From the NCBI GenBank assembly GCA_042090305.1, contig JBELJQ010000011.1:1-51158 (forward strand): a stretch of DNA of 51,158 nt. The letters are read 5' to 3'. Source of the DNA: TMED13 sp042090305 (GTDB taxonomy: Bacteria; Pseudomonadota; Alphaproteobacteria; Methylaequorales; Methylaequoraceae). The notes beneath the pieces were generated by a model that did not search any database, was not told the DNA's origin, and saw only the letters and a list, made by a program, of their open reading frames with translations. Shown one piece after another: positions 10,098 through 17,304 of this stretch (positions are counted from its first letter, which is position 1; the number at the start of each line of letters is the position of its first letter). The position numbers and the translations under genes are program-made.

Positions 10098-10478
10098 CTA
10101 CTTAAGTTCTACAGTTGCACCAGCTTCTTCAAGCTGCTTTTTGAACTTTTCAGCATCTTCCTTATTAACACCATCTTTTAATTTACTTGGAGCTCCCTCA
10201 ACGAGGTCTTTTGCTTCTTTTAAACCAAGACCAGTAATGGTTCTAACTTCCTTAATAACATTAATTTTCTTATCTCCTGCAGAGGCTAAATGAATTTCGA
10301 ATTCGGTTTTTTCCTCAGCCGCAGCGGCCTCACCTGCCTGCCCAGCAGCTGGGGCGGCCATTGCAACAGGGGCTGCTGCAGAAACTCCCCACTTCTCTTC
10401 GAGAACTTTAGTAAGTTCTGAAGCTTCAAGAACTGTTAGACTTGATAAGTCATCGGCAATTTTTTGTATATCTGCCAT
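10098..10478 (-). CDS. rplL: 50S ribosomal protein L7/L12
   Basis: Stalk protein that recruits and stimulates translational GTPases; present as dimers on L10. The 126 residues show the N-terminal dimerisation helices, an alanine/proline-rich hinge near 35-55, and the C-terminal factor-binding domain with GLGLKEAKDLVEGAP near 83-97. The hinge is the most GC-rich patch of the neighbourhood because of its alanine codons. It starts 3 bases after rplJ stops, so L10 and L12 are translated from one message and are probably both governed by the leader in front of rplJ. Confidence 0.98.
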   Translation of the reverse strand: MADIQKIADDLSSLTVLEASELTKVLEEKWGVSAAAPVAMAAPAAGQAGEAAAAEEKTEFEIHLASAGDKKINVIKEVRTITGLGLKEAKDLVEGAPSKLKDGVNKEDAEKFKKQLEEAGATVELK

Positions 10479-10481
10479 AAT

Positions 10482-10997
10482 TTACTCTCCTTTTTCATTA
10501 TATTTAGTGTTAATTATTCTGGCTAAACCAGATTGTGTAGCATTTAAAGCGCAAACTATACTAGTTTGAGTAGATACAAGTAGTCCTATCAACTGGGCCC
10601 TCAATACCTCGAGACTAGGCAACGAGGCTAGAGTTTTTATATCATCAACAGATAATTCCTTATCTCCCATAACTCCGCCAAGTATCTTTAAGTTATCGTT
10701 ATCCTTAGCAAAATCAACAAGAACCTTAGATGTTGATACAGGATCATCTGAATAAGCAATAGATGTTGGTCCAACAAAAAGTTTTTCCAACATTTCAAAA
10801 TTGGTATTTTTTATTGCCATCTTTGCAAGAGTATTTTTAGCAACTCTAAAGTTTGAATTTGCAGCTGAAATTTGGCTTCTTAATGTTGATATTTGACTAA
10901 CATTAAGACCTTGATAATTTGCTACTAACATAAATTCTTTGTCTTTTAGGACGGAATTAAATTGTTTTACAAATTCTCGTTTTTCTTCTCTTTGCAC
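10482..10997 (-). CDS. rplJ: 50S ribosomal protein L10
   Basis: Anchors the L7/L12 stalk to 23S rRNA. The 171 residues show the conserved N-terminal RNA-binding half (LMVANYQGLNV, then FRVAKNTLAKMA) and a C-terminal helix that holds L12 dimers. The start codon is GTG at 10997, supported by a GGAG nine bases upstream. The 110-base gap in front carries an L10-leader-like sequence, so autogenous control by the L10-L12 complex is expected from the family. It is followed at 3 bases by rplL. Confidence 0.97.
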   Translation of the reverse strand: MQREEKREFVKQFNSVLKDKEFMLVANYQGLNVSQISTLRSQISAANSNFRVAKNTLAKMAIKNTNFEMLEKLFVGPTSIAYSDDPVSTSKVLVDFAKDNDNLKILGGVMGDKELSVDDIKTLASLPSLEVLRAQLIGLLVSTQTSIVCALNATQSGLARIINTKYNEKGE

Positions 10998-11107
10998 TTT
11001 AATAAGCTCCTATATCTGTCCGAGTAAACCAAAAAGACAAACCGGTCTGTCCAGGGTTTTAAAGAGTTAATACTCTACCTGAAGTCTACGACAGAAATTT
11101 TTTAATA
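10998..11107 (-). promoter_or_regulatory. Probable L10 leader (autoregulatory 5' UTR of rplJL)
   Basis: The only gap longer than about 20 bases between secE and rpoC lies just before rplJ. Read on the minus strand it contains GTCGTAGACTTCAGGT and, further on, CCTGGACAGACCGGTTTGTC. In other bacteria this position holds the L10 leader, an RNA bound by the L10(L12)4 complex to repress rplJL translation, and the GACCGG-type core resembles such leaders. A GGAG ribosome site ends the element. The exact fold was not computed. Confidence 0.5.
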
Positions 11108-11797
11108 TTACATAACACTTGTTGAGTCAACTTGCAACCCTGGACCCATTGTAGAATTAATAAAAAATTTTTTTATAAATATTCCTTTAGAATTCTCGGG
11201 TTTTCTTTTTTTCAATTCTTCCATAAAAAACACCAAATTTTTTTTTATTTCATCATCTGTAAAGCTTACTTTACCAATTGGAACATGAACGATGCCAGCC
11301 TTATCGGTTTTAAACTCTATTTGACCAGATTTAATATTTTTTATACCTTCTTTAAGGTCATTAGTGACAGTACCTAATTTTGGGTTTGGCATAAGACCTT
11401 TCGGGCCGAGTATTTGGCCAAGAGAACTAACTTTAACCATCATTTTTGGAGTAGATATACATTTATCAAAATCTAGTTCACCTTGTTTTACCTTATCAAT
11501 CAGCTCCTCCGCACCTACTATATCTGCACCAGCATCTTGGGCTTTCTTAATGTCATCACCATCTGCAAAAACAGCAATCTTTACATCTTTCTTTGGCATT
11601 TTAGGTAAACTTATCACACCTCTAATTTGTTGATCAGATTTTTTTGCATCAATACCTAAAATTACAGATATATCAAGATTTTCGTCAAACTTTTTTGAAG
11701 CAAACTTTTTGGTTATAGATAATGCTTCATCTAATTTGAAAATATCTTTACCTTCAAGTTCTTTTTGAATTTCTTTTGATTTTTTTGTGTTTTTCAT
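11108..11797 (-). CDS. rplA: 50S ribosomal protein L1
   Basis: Protein of the mobile L1 stalk that guides deacylated tRNA out of the E site; in E. coli it also represses its own operon. The 229 residues carry the diagnostic SLGQILGPKGLMPNPKLGTV segment in the middle and a C-terminal GPGLQVDSTSV tail. The ATG overlaps the rplK stop by one base (TAATG), so the two are translationally coupled. No separate promoter fits in this overlap. Confidence 0.98.
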   Translation of the reverse strand: MKNTKKSKEIQKELEGKDIFKLDEALSITKKFASKKFDENLDISVILGIDAKKSDQQIRGVISLPKMPKKDVKIAVFADGDDIKKAQDAGADIVGAEELIDKVKQGELDFDKCISTPKMMVKVSSLGQILGPKGLMPNPKLGTVTNDLKEGIKNIKSGQIEFKTDKAGIVHVPIGKVSFTDDEIKKNLVFFMEELKKRKPENSKGIFIKKFFINSTMGPGLQVDSTSVM

Positions 11798-12222
11798 TAT
11801 TCAACCCTTATTCCCATAGACCTAGCTGTTCCAGCAATCATTTTTTCAGCGGATTCAACTTTATCTGTATTTAAGTCTTTAATTTTTTCTTCAGCAATCT
11901 TTTTTATATCGCTTTTTGAAATGGTTGCAATAACTTCTTTTCCAGGTGTCTTTGAAGCTTTTTTTAACTTCAATGCTTTTTTAATAAAAAATGAAACAGG
12001 CGGCTGTTTTGTCTCAAAAGTAAATGACTTATCTTGGTAAACACTTATTATTACCGGAATAGGCATGCCTGCTTCAAGCTTTTGGGTTGCTGCATTAAAT
12101 GCTTTACAGAACTCCATAATATTTACGCCTTTTTGACCAAGTGCTGGTCCTACTGGTGGCGACGGGTTAGCCTGTCCAGCTGGAATTTGTAATTTAATAT
12201 ATCCATCTATTTTCTTTGCCAT
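11797..12222 (-). CDS. rplK: 50S ribosomal protein L11
   Basis: Binds the GTPase-associated centre of 23S rRNA and is needed for the stringent response sensor on the ribosome. The 141 residues show the N-terminal proline-rich motif ANPSPPVGPALGQKGVNIM (about 17-35) that contacts factors and thiostrepton, and the C-terminal rRNA-binding domain ending GTARSMGIRVE. It starts 18 bases after nusG stops and shares one base with rplA. Both order and length are standard. Confidence 0.98.
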   Translation of the reverse strand: MAKKIDGYIKLQIPAGQANPSPPVGPALGQKGVNIMEFCKAFNAATQKLEAGMPIPVIISVYQDKSFTFETKQPPVSFFIKKALKLKKASKTPGKEVIATISKSDIKKIAEEKIKDLNTDKVESAEKMIAGTARSMGIRVE

Positions 12223-12240
12223 TTCACTAATCCTAATATT

Positions 12241-12768
12241 TTAAATTTTTTCAACCTGAGAGTATTCTAAATTGACAGGAGTAGATCTACCGAAAATTGA
12301 AACACTTACTTTTAATCTAGCTTTCTCCTCATCAACCTCCTCGACCATTCCATTAAAAGACGAAAATGGACCATCTGAAACTCTAACTTGTTCTCCAATT
12401 TCAAAACTTACAGATGGTTTCGGTTTCTCTAAACCATCCTTCATTTGAGCCAAAATTGAATCTATTTCGTTTTGAGATACAGGTATTGGTTCTCCTTTCT
12501 TACCTCCCAAAAATCCGTAGACTTTTGGTAGCGTTCTTACAATATGCCATATCTCATCATCCATTTTCATTCTCATAATCATGTATCCAGGAAAAAATTT
12601 TCTTTCAGTATTAACCTTTTTACCCTTTTTCATTTCAATAACTTCTTCTGAAGGAATTAGAATTTTTTCAATATTTTCTTTAAGTCCTTTTTTTTCAATT
12701 TGAGCTAACAACTCTTTTTCAATTTTTTTTTCATTACCGGAATAAACTTGTAAAATATACCACTGCAT
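12241..12768 (-). CDS. nusG: Transcription termination/antitermination protein NusG
   Basis: RNA polymerase clamp-binding factor that suppresses pausing and links polymerase to Rho or to ribosomal S10. The 175 residues show the NGN domain (MQWYILQVYSGNEKKIEKEL at the start, FFPGYMIMRM near 58-67) and a C-terminal KOW domain with GPFSSFNGMVEEVDEEKARL near 133-152. It follows secE by 10 bases in the usual secE-nusG pair and leads directly into rplK. Identification is certain. Confidence 0.97.
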   Translation of the reverse strand: MQWYILQVYSGNEKKIEKELLAQIEKKGLKENIEKILIPSEEVIEMKKGKKVNTERKFFPGYMIMRMKMDDEIWHIVRTLPKVYGFLGGKKGEPIPVSQNEIDSILAQMKDGLEKPKPSVSFEIGEQVRVSDGPFSSFNGMVEEVDEEKARLKVSVSIFGRSTPVNLEYSQVEKI

Positions 12769-12778
12769 AACTTTTCAC

Positions 12779-12961
12779 TCAAAAAAGGATTAAAGTAACT
12801 AAATATGATATTACCTTATCCACTAACAGAAAGAAAATTGAAGATATCAAAACAAATATAAAAACCATTATGGTGGTCGTAATTACCTCAGGTTTGGTAG
12901 GCCATGTAATTTTTAAAGCCTCTTGCTTAACTTCTTTGTAAAGTGATAAAATTTTATTCAT
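12779..12961 (-). CDS. secE: Preprotein translocase subunit SecE
   Basis: Essential small subunit of the SecYEG protein-export channel. It is a 60-residue single-span protein: a short amphipathic helix with the family signature EVKQEALKITWPTKPEV (about 9-25) followed by one hydrophobic membrane segment (about 29-55). I placed the start at ATG 12961 (MNKILSLYK); an ATG five codons upstream at 12976 is also open but adds MCVIN, which does not look like the family. Neither start has a clear Shine-Dalgarno. The position just before nusG supports the call. Confidence 0.93.
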   Translation of the reverse strand: MNKILSLYKEVKQEALKITWPTKPEVITTTIMVFIFVLISSIFFLLVDKVISYLVTLILF

Positions 12962-13033
12962 ATTTATGACACACAATTTTCTGGTATAGTTAACATATTG
13001 TTCTAATTTTTCAAATAAATAAATTATTTAAAT

Positions 13034-13759
13034 TTGACTATTATTGATAAAAATATTTTTGTTTTGACAGGTGCAGGTATTTCACGTGAAAGTGGCATCA
13101 AAACTTTTCGACAGAAAGACGGGTTATGGGATAATTACCGGATTGAAGATGTTTGTACAACAGATGCTTTTTTTAAAAACCCTGATGTTGTAAATAACTT
13201 CTATAATGAAAGAAAAAAAATATATAACAATGTAAAAATACTTCCTAATAAAGGTCATTATGCTTTAGCTGAGCTTGAAAAACTTTGTAACAAAAAATTT
13301 TTATTAATCACACAAAATATTGATAATCTTCACAAGAAAGCAGGGTCAAAAAAAATTTTGAGCATGCATGGAAGTCTTGAAAATTTATTCTGTATGTACT
13401 GCGGTCACAGCATTCCATATGATTTTCAAATTAGTACAAGTTATGTATGTAAAAATTGCGGAAAATCAGGTAAGGTGAGAGTAGATGTCGTATGGTTTGG
13501 AGAACAACCAAAATATTTAGAAGAAATTTATAATTATTTAGATAATACAGATGTATTTATTTCTATTGGAACATCTAATAATGTTTACCCCGCTGCAGGT
13601 TTTATAGACTATCTTCTTCATAAAAAGAAAAAAGTTGAAACTTTTGAATTTAACACCGAATCGACATCGAAAACTAATTTTTTCGATCAAAAATTTAAGG
13701 GTCCATCAAGTATAACTTTACCAAAATTCATAAAGCTTATTAAACAGGGAATATATTAA
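13034..13759 (+). CDS. cobB: NAD-dependent protein deacylase, sirtuin family (CobB type)
   Basis: Removes acyl groups from protein lysines using NAD+. The 241 residues show the Rossmann NAD motif TGAGISRESGIKTFR (about 12-26), QNIDNLH, the catalytic histidine in MHGSL (about 111-114), and a four-cysteine zinc site CMYC...CKNC (about 120-144). DGLWDNYRIEDV and the YxxR pair in FYNERKK resemble E. coli CobB and the class III sirtuins that remove succinyl or malonyl groups. The only usable start is TTG at 13034: an in-frame stop lies at 13016 and no ATG or GTG precedes the NAD motif. It is on the strand opposite to secE and tRNA-Trp and sits between them, where other Alphaproteobacteria have no such gene. 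Confidence 0.9.
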   Translation: MTIIDKNIFVLTGAGISRESGIKTFRQKDGLWDNYRIEDVCTTDAFFKNPDVVNNFYNERKKIYNNVKILPNKGHYALAELEKLCNKKFLLITQNIDNLHKKAGSKKILSMHGSLENLFCMYCGHSIPYDFQISTSYVCKNCGKSGKVRVDVVWFGEQPKYLEEIYNYLDNTDVFISIGTSNNVYPAAGFIDYLLHKKKKVETFEFNTESTSKTNFFDQKFKGPSSITLPKFIKLIKQGIY

Positions 13760-13765
13760 TGTAAA

Positions 13766-13841
13766 TGGCAGGGGCGGAGAGACTCGAACTCACGACCTAC
13801 GGTTTTGGAGACCGTCGCTCTACCAACTGAGCTACACCCCT
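13766..13841 (-). tRNA. tRNA-Trp (anticodon CCA)
   Basis: The 76-base minus-strand gene folds as a cloverleaf with acceptor AGGGGTG pairing to the 3' strand, loop residues CTCCAAA giving anticodon CCA, a GTTCGAGTC T-loop, and an encoded 3' CCA. In Alphaproteobacteria tRNA-Trp normally lies directly upstream of secE; here the sirtuin gene separates them. It is 6 bases from tRNA-Gly on the same strand, so both probably come from one precursor. Confidence 0.97.
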
Positions 13842-13847
13842 TTAATT

Positions 13848-13921
13848 TGGAGCGGGTGAAGGGAATCGAACCCTCGTAACCAGCTTGGAAGGCTGGGGCT
13901 TTACCACTAAGCTACACCCGC
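13848..13921 (-). tRNA. tRNA-Gly (anticodon TCC)
   Basis: The 74-base minus-strand gene has acceptor GCGGGTG, anticodon stem CCAGC/GCTGG with loop CTTCCAA giving anticodon TCC (reads GGA/GGG), a GGTTCGATT T-loop and an encoded CCA. It lies between tRNA-Tyr (upstream, across the antisense ArsC-like gene) and tRNA-Trp. Confidence 0.97.
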
Positions 13922-13982
13922 AAAATAAAGATACTCTCTTTGATTATCATGTGATAAATTTATTGTAAAGTAAGTTTATAGA

Positions 13983-14321
13983 ATGAAAATAATACTTTAT
14001 CATAATAATAATTGTTCTAAATCAAGAGAATGTCTTAAATTACTAAAGGATAGAAAAGTAGATTTCGATATGAGAAATTATATAAAATCCCCACTGAATA
14101 AAGATGAAATAGAATCTATTATTAAAAATTTAAGTGATGATACCGAAGATTTAGTCAGAAACAAAAAAGAAATAGATTCTAAAATTTTCAAATCAAAAGC
14201 CGCACTTACCAAACTAATATTGGGGGATCAAAAAATATTACAAAGACCTATAATTTTTTATAAGAAATACTGGATTTGCAGACCGCCTGAAAGAGTTTTA
14301 GATATTCTTGAAATTGATTGA
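13983..14321 (+). CDS. ArsC/Spx-family thioredoxin-fold protein
   Basis: The 112 residues match the ArsC/YfgD arsenate-reductase-like family. The N-terminal active-site loop YHNNNCSKSRECLKLL (about 5-20) holds one cysteine followed by SR, and the C-terminal half has QRPIIF and RPPERVLDIL, the family's phosphate/arsenate-binding and closing motifs. Members reduce arsenate with glutathione/glutaredoxin or act as small regulators, so the substrate is not certain. No other arsenic gene is nearby. It lies on the strand opposite to the tRNA genes; its stop codon touches the CCA end of tRNA-Tyr with no spacer. Confidence 0.85.
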   Translation: MKIILYHNNNCSKSRECLKLLKDRKVDFDMRNYIKSPLNKDEIESIIKNLSDDTEDLVRNKKEIDSKIFKSKAALTKLILGDQKILQRPIIFYKKYWICRPPERVLDILEID

Positions 14322-14407
14322 TGGTGGAGGGAGTAGGATTCGAACCTACGTAAGCTTACGCTGTCAGATTTACAGTCTGATGTATTTGACCACTCTACCA
14401 TCCCTCC
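14322..14407 (-). tRNA. tRNA-Tyr (anticodon GTA)
   Basis: The 86-base minus-strand gene has acceptor GGAGGGA, anticodon stem TCAGA/TCTGA with loop CTGTAAA giving anticodon GTA, the long variable arm expected of bacterial tRNA-Tyr, a GGTTCGAAT T-loop and an encoded CCA. It is divergent from rlmB, a pairing common in Alphaproteobacteria. Confidence 0.97.
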
Positions 14408-14418
14408 GTAATTATGCA

Positions 14419-14448
14419 TGTATACTTTGCATTTCTATGATTTGTAAA
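14419..14448 (-). promoter_or_regulatory. Probable promoter of tRNA-Tyr
   Basis: On the minus strand TTTACA (14443-14448) and TATACA (14419-14424) are separated by 18 bases, and the predicted transcription start falls a few bases before the tRNA 5' end at 14407. It occupies the gap shared with the divergent rlmB. Confidence 0.4.
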
Positions 14449-14475
14449 GTAAAAAATAATTAATTGATTATACTT

Positions 14476-15192
14476 ATGAAAAAAAATAATACTCAAATAA
14501 TTTTTGGATTACATGCGTGCTTAGCAGCTATTAATAACAAGAGTAGAAAAATTAATGGTATGATTTGCACAGAGTCTATTTTAAACAACTATAGGACGTT
14601 AATTGATAACAGAGGAATCATAAATATTACAGTAAAAAAAAGAAAACAAATTGACCAAGATTTAGGAACTACTATTCATCAAGGTATTGTTTTAGACTGT
14701 GATGAATTTAAAAAAAAAACTTTGAAATTAGAGGATAAAGATAATTTAATACTCATACTAGACTCTTTAAATGATAGTCAAAATGTTGGATCTATAATCA
14801 GATGTGCCTACCTATTTGGTGTGAAAAAAATTCTTTACACTAAACACCGTTCATTTGAAATAAATCCTTTTTTAATTAAATCTGCAAGTGGAGCATTCGA
14901 GGAAATTGATTTAATAGAGGTAAACAATCTCAATCAAAGTATTAATATTCTCAAAAAGGAGAGTTTTTGGATTGTTGGTTTAGACATTGATTCAAATAGT
15001 AACTTTGATACTCTTCCTAAAGATACAAAATTAGCCCTAATCATTGGCTCAGAAAACAAGGGAATTAAAAGACTTTCTTTACAAAATTGCGATTTTAGAA
15101 TAAATATAAAAACTATTAAAAGTAGTTCAATTGATAGTTTAAACGTTTCTCATGCAACCGCAATTGCACTTTATGAGCTTACAAAATTATGA
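14476..15192 (+). CDS. rlmB: 23S rRNA (guanosine-2'-O-)-methyltransferase, SpoU/TrmH family
   Basis: SAM-dependent 2'-O-ribose methyltransferase; RlmB modifies G2251 of 23S rRNA. The 238 residues show an N-terminal substrate-binding domain (IIFGLHACLAAI) and the C-terminal knotted SPOUT fold with motif 1 DSQNVGSIIRCA (about 99-110), motif 2 LIIGSENKGI and motif 3 LNVSHATAIALYEL. I chose ATG 14476 rather than the in-frame TTG 14464. The stop overlaps the next gene's start (ATGA), so the two are coupled. The neighbourhood rlmB/tRNA-Tyr/tRNA-Gly/tRNA-Trp is the usual alphaproteobacterial one. Confidence 0.92.
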   Translation: MKKNNTQIIFGLHACLAAINNKSRKINGMICTESILNNYRTLIDNRGIINITVKKRKQIDQDLGTTIHQGIVLDCDEFKKKTLKLEDKDNLILILDSLNDSQNVGSIIRCAYLFGVKKILYTKHRSFEINPFLIKSASGAFEEIDLIEVNNLNQSINILKKESFWIVGLDIDSNSNFDTLPKDTKLALIIGSENKGIKRLSLQNCDFRINIKTIKSSSIDSLNVSHATAIALYELTKL

Positions 15193-15803
15193 GAGAGTTA
15201 CCAGTATTTTATGATATTCTTGACCTTACCTTTAAGGAAATTATTTGGCTATTAAAAAGAGGTGTTAAGGATAGAAAGTCATGTTTTCACTATACCTCAC
15301 TATGTACAGTTGATGAAAAATCCTGTCCACGATCACGCACAGTGATTTTACGAAGTTTTGATGAAGAAAAATTCTTAATTAATATTCACAGTGACTCAAG
15401 AGCTAATAAAATAAAAGAAATTGAAATGAACAGTAACGTTTCATTGAATTTTTACGATGATAAAAAAAAAATTCAAATAAGAATAAAAGGAAGTGCAGAA
15501 ATAAAAAAATCTTACAAAAGATCATGGGATAATTTATCTAATTGGTCAAAAAGGTGTTATCTTACCCAAAAAAAACCTGGTTCATATGAAGACAAACCTT
15601 CCTCAGGTTTTCCAGAAAAGTATTCTAAGGAATCACCATCTGATACAGAATGTGAAAAAGGTATAAATAATTTCTGTGTAATTTCTATTGAAGTTCAAAG
15701 TATAGAATGGTTATATCTTGCAAGCCAGGGTCACAGAAGGGCAATATTCGAAATTCAAAGGGGCGGAAAATTATTAGTAAAAAGCAGTTGGATGATACCC
15801 TAG
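15189..15803 (+). CDS. Pyridoxamine 5'-phosphate oxidase-like FMN-binding protein
   Basis: The 204 residues have the split-barrel flavin fold of the PNPOx superfamily: PRSRTVILRSFD near 48-59 and NIHSDSRANKIKEI near 67-80 line the FMN site, and the C-terminal WLYLASQGHRRAIFE resembles the alphaproteobacterial PdxH-like family. It differs from E. coli PdxH around the substrate site, so I do not claim it makes pyridoxal phosphate. It starts inside the rlmB stop (ATGA) and probably shares its transcript; the membrane-protein gene that follows overlaps its end. Confidence 0.8.
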   Translation: MRELPVFYDILDLTFKEIIWLLKRGVKDRKSCFHYTSLCTVDEKSCPRSRTVILRSFDEEKFLINIHSDSRANKIKEIEMNSNVSLNFYDDKKKIQIRIKGSAEIKKSYKRSWDNLSNWSKRCYLTQKKPGSYEDKPSSGFPEKYSKESPSDTECEKGINNFCVISIEVQSIEWLYLASQGHRRAIFEIQRGGKLLVKSSWMIP

Positions 15804-16396
15804 TCTTAAAATTAGAGTTTATTATAATCTATTTTATCTTACCTATTGTAATACTAGTAGTTAATATAAAGTTTTTTTTTTTTTTAATTTTAATTTTGGT
15901 TTCAATTTATACTCTTTTCACATTAAAAAAAGATAAAGATTTTAATTTTAAATCTCTTTTATATAAAATTTGTTGGAAGGATGTTTTAATTCTTAACATA
16001 ATTTTTGCTGTAAATATTTATCTTTACACACTAATTTTTTATCCTGAGCTTTTATTTTCACTTCCTAGAAAAAACCTTAAACTGTTAATAATGATAATAA
16101 TTTTCTACCCGGTTGTTTCAGTTGCTCCTCAGGAATTGATTTACAGAGTTTTTTTCTGTCAAAGGTACAAGAAAATTTTAGGCAATAGCTATGGTAAAAT
16201 AATATTAATAAACACTATTGTTTTTGCTTATGGGCACATAATATTCCTTAACTTTACCGCATTAATTTTTACTGCAATGGCTTCTCCTATTTTCTTAGCT
16301 GTATACCTTAAGTACTCTTTCCCCACATGCTTACTTTTACATGCTTTAAGTGGATTACTTGTATTTATTTTTGGGCTTGGCAAATTTTTCTTGTAG
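15788..16396 (+). CDS. CPBP-family intramembrane metalloprotease-like protein
   Basis: A very hydrophobic protein of about 200 residues with some six membrane segments. It has the three motifs of CPBP (Abi) intramembrane proteases: QELIYRVFF (family EExxxR, with the first Glu replaced by Gln), FAYGH (family FxxxH) and a final HALSGLL. The start is uncertain. ATG 15707 is open but would read 97 bases of the preceding gene out of frame, so I prefer TTG 15788, which overlaps it by 16 bases. A run of 14 T (15872-15885) lies in the coding sequence. Its stop is one base from the convergent msrA stop. Substrate unknown. Confidence 0.65.
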   Translation: MDDTLVLKLEFIIIYFILPIVILVVNIKFFFFLILILVSIYTLFTLKKDKDFNFKSLLYKICWKDVLILNIIFAVNIYLYTLIFYPELLFSLPRKNLKLLIMIIIFYPVVSVAPQELIYRVFFCQRYKKILGNSYGKIILINTIVFAYGHIIFLNFTALIFTAMASPIFLAVYLKYSFPTCLLLHALSGLLVFIFGLGKFFL

Positions 16397-16397
16397 A

Positions 16398-16943
16398 TTA
16401 AAAATACTCTAAGTTTAAACCTTGCAAACCACAATAACCATTTGGGTTTTTATGTAAGTACTTCTGGTGATATTCCTCAGCCATATAAAATTTTTCTAAT
16501 ATATTTATTTCAGTTTTTATCTTGCCTAATTCATTTCTATCTAAAACAAACTGAAATTTTGTCATTGATTTTTTTATCAACTCCATTTCTTCTGGAAGAT
16601 TCACATAAATAACAGATCTATATTGAGTTCCAATATCATTTCCTTGTCTATTTAGTTGCGTAGGATCATGTGATTCCCAAAAAATTTTTAACAAATTATT
16701 CAGTTCTAAAATATCACTATCATAAATTATTTTTACGACTTCGGCATGACCGGTTTGTCCTGTACAAACTTCTTTATATGTTGGGTTGGATGTGTTTCCT
16801 CCAGAATACCCTACAGCAGTTGCGGATACTCCATTTATATTCCAAAATTTTCGTTCGGCACCCCAAAAACAACCCATACCAAAAACGATAGAAGGAGAGT
16901 TTTTAAGCCTGTTTAAGTCAATATCTGTCTCAATTACATTCAT
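16398..16943 (-). CDS. msrA: Peptide-methionine (S)-S-oxide reductase
   Basis: Repairs methionine-S-sulfoxide in proteins using thioredoxin. The 181 residues carry the catalytic motif GCFWGAE with Cys25, the YSGG motif near 47-50, and the GQTGHAEVV substrate site near 63-71. The C-terminus YCGLQGLNLEYF holds one cysteine that could serve as the resolving residue. It is a stand-alone gene, convergent with the CPBP-like gene (one base apart) and divergent from the B12-regulated unit. No msrB is present in the window. Confidence 0.96.
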   Translation of the reverse strand: MNVIETDIDLNRLKNSPSIVFGMGCFWGAERKFWNINGVSATAVGYSGGNTSNPTYKEVCTGQTGHAEVVKIIYDSDILELNNLLKIFWESHDPTQLNRQGNDIGTQYRSVIYVNLPEEMELIKKSMTKFQFVLDRNELGKIKTEINILEKFYMAEEYHQKYLHKNPNGYCGLQGLNLEYF

Positions 16944-16985
16944 TAATTTATAATATTGTAAAGAAATTGTTTTTTAAAACTAAAT

Positions 16986-17013
16986 TTGACAATTTTTTAT
17001 ATGTAATTATGAT
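16986..17013 (+). promoter_or_regulatory. Sigma70-type promoter of the btuB-tonB unit
   Basis: TTGACA (16986-16991) and TATGAT (17008-17013, 5 of 6) are 16 bases apart. Transcription would begin near 17020, immediately before the first conserved element of the cobalamin riboswitch. Spacing equals that of the rpsL and hppA promoters in this window. Confidence 0.65.
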
Positions 17014-17024
17014 TATTTTAAACT

Positions 17025-17220
17025 TAGTGCCTTTTATAGGGTAAAAGGGAAACTAGTTAGATTCTAGTGCAGCCCCCGCTACTGTGTCACGTATGGCATG
17101 TCAATAACCACCGGTTACTCCGGGAAGGTGATATGTTAAAAGCGTTTAGTCAGGAAACCTGCTAAGTTAACGTCATTCAATCAGGCTACGGGTAGGTCTT
17201 CTGGTTATGGTTCTTCCATT
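17025..17220 (+). ncRNA. Cobalamin (B12) riboswitch
   Basis: The leader carries the conserved cobalamin-aptamer elements in order: AAAAGGGAA near 17043, GCAGCCCCCGCTACTGT at 17069-17085, CCGGGAAGG near 17120, and the B12 box AGTCAGGAAACCTGC at 17148-17162, followed by the GGGTAGGTC region near 17190-17200 that would form the kissing loop. Binding of cobalamin by this class normally shuts off expression. Downstream are two candidate hairpins, 17221-17240 (GAGGT with ACCTC) and 17242-17263 (7-bp stem), before the GGAG at 17294. No U-tract follows, so control at translation is more likely than termination; this is inference. Together with the promoter this accounts for the whole gene-free stretch 16944-17304. 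Confidence 0.92.
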
Positions 17221-17304
17221 GAGGTGACGTGGTTAACCTCGGTGGGATCATTTATAATCCTACTACATAACAATGACCTTGTGTCAAAAACCTGGAGATT
17301 ATCT

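Noticed and set aside
17242..17263. Hairpin considered as an intrinsic terminator
   Set aside because: The stem is 7 bp with one G-U pair and is not followed by a T run.
17224..17304. 27-codon N-terminal extension of the receptor gene
   Set aside because: It falls within the riboswitch leader, while ATG 17305 has GGAG at proper spacing and begins a good signal peptide.
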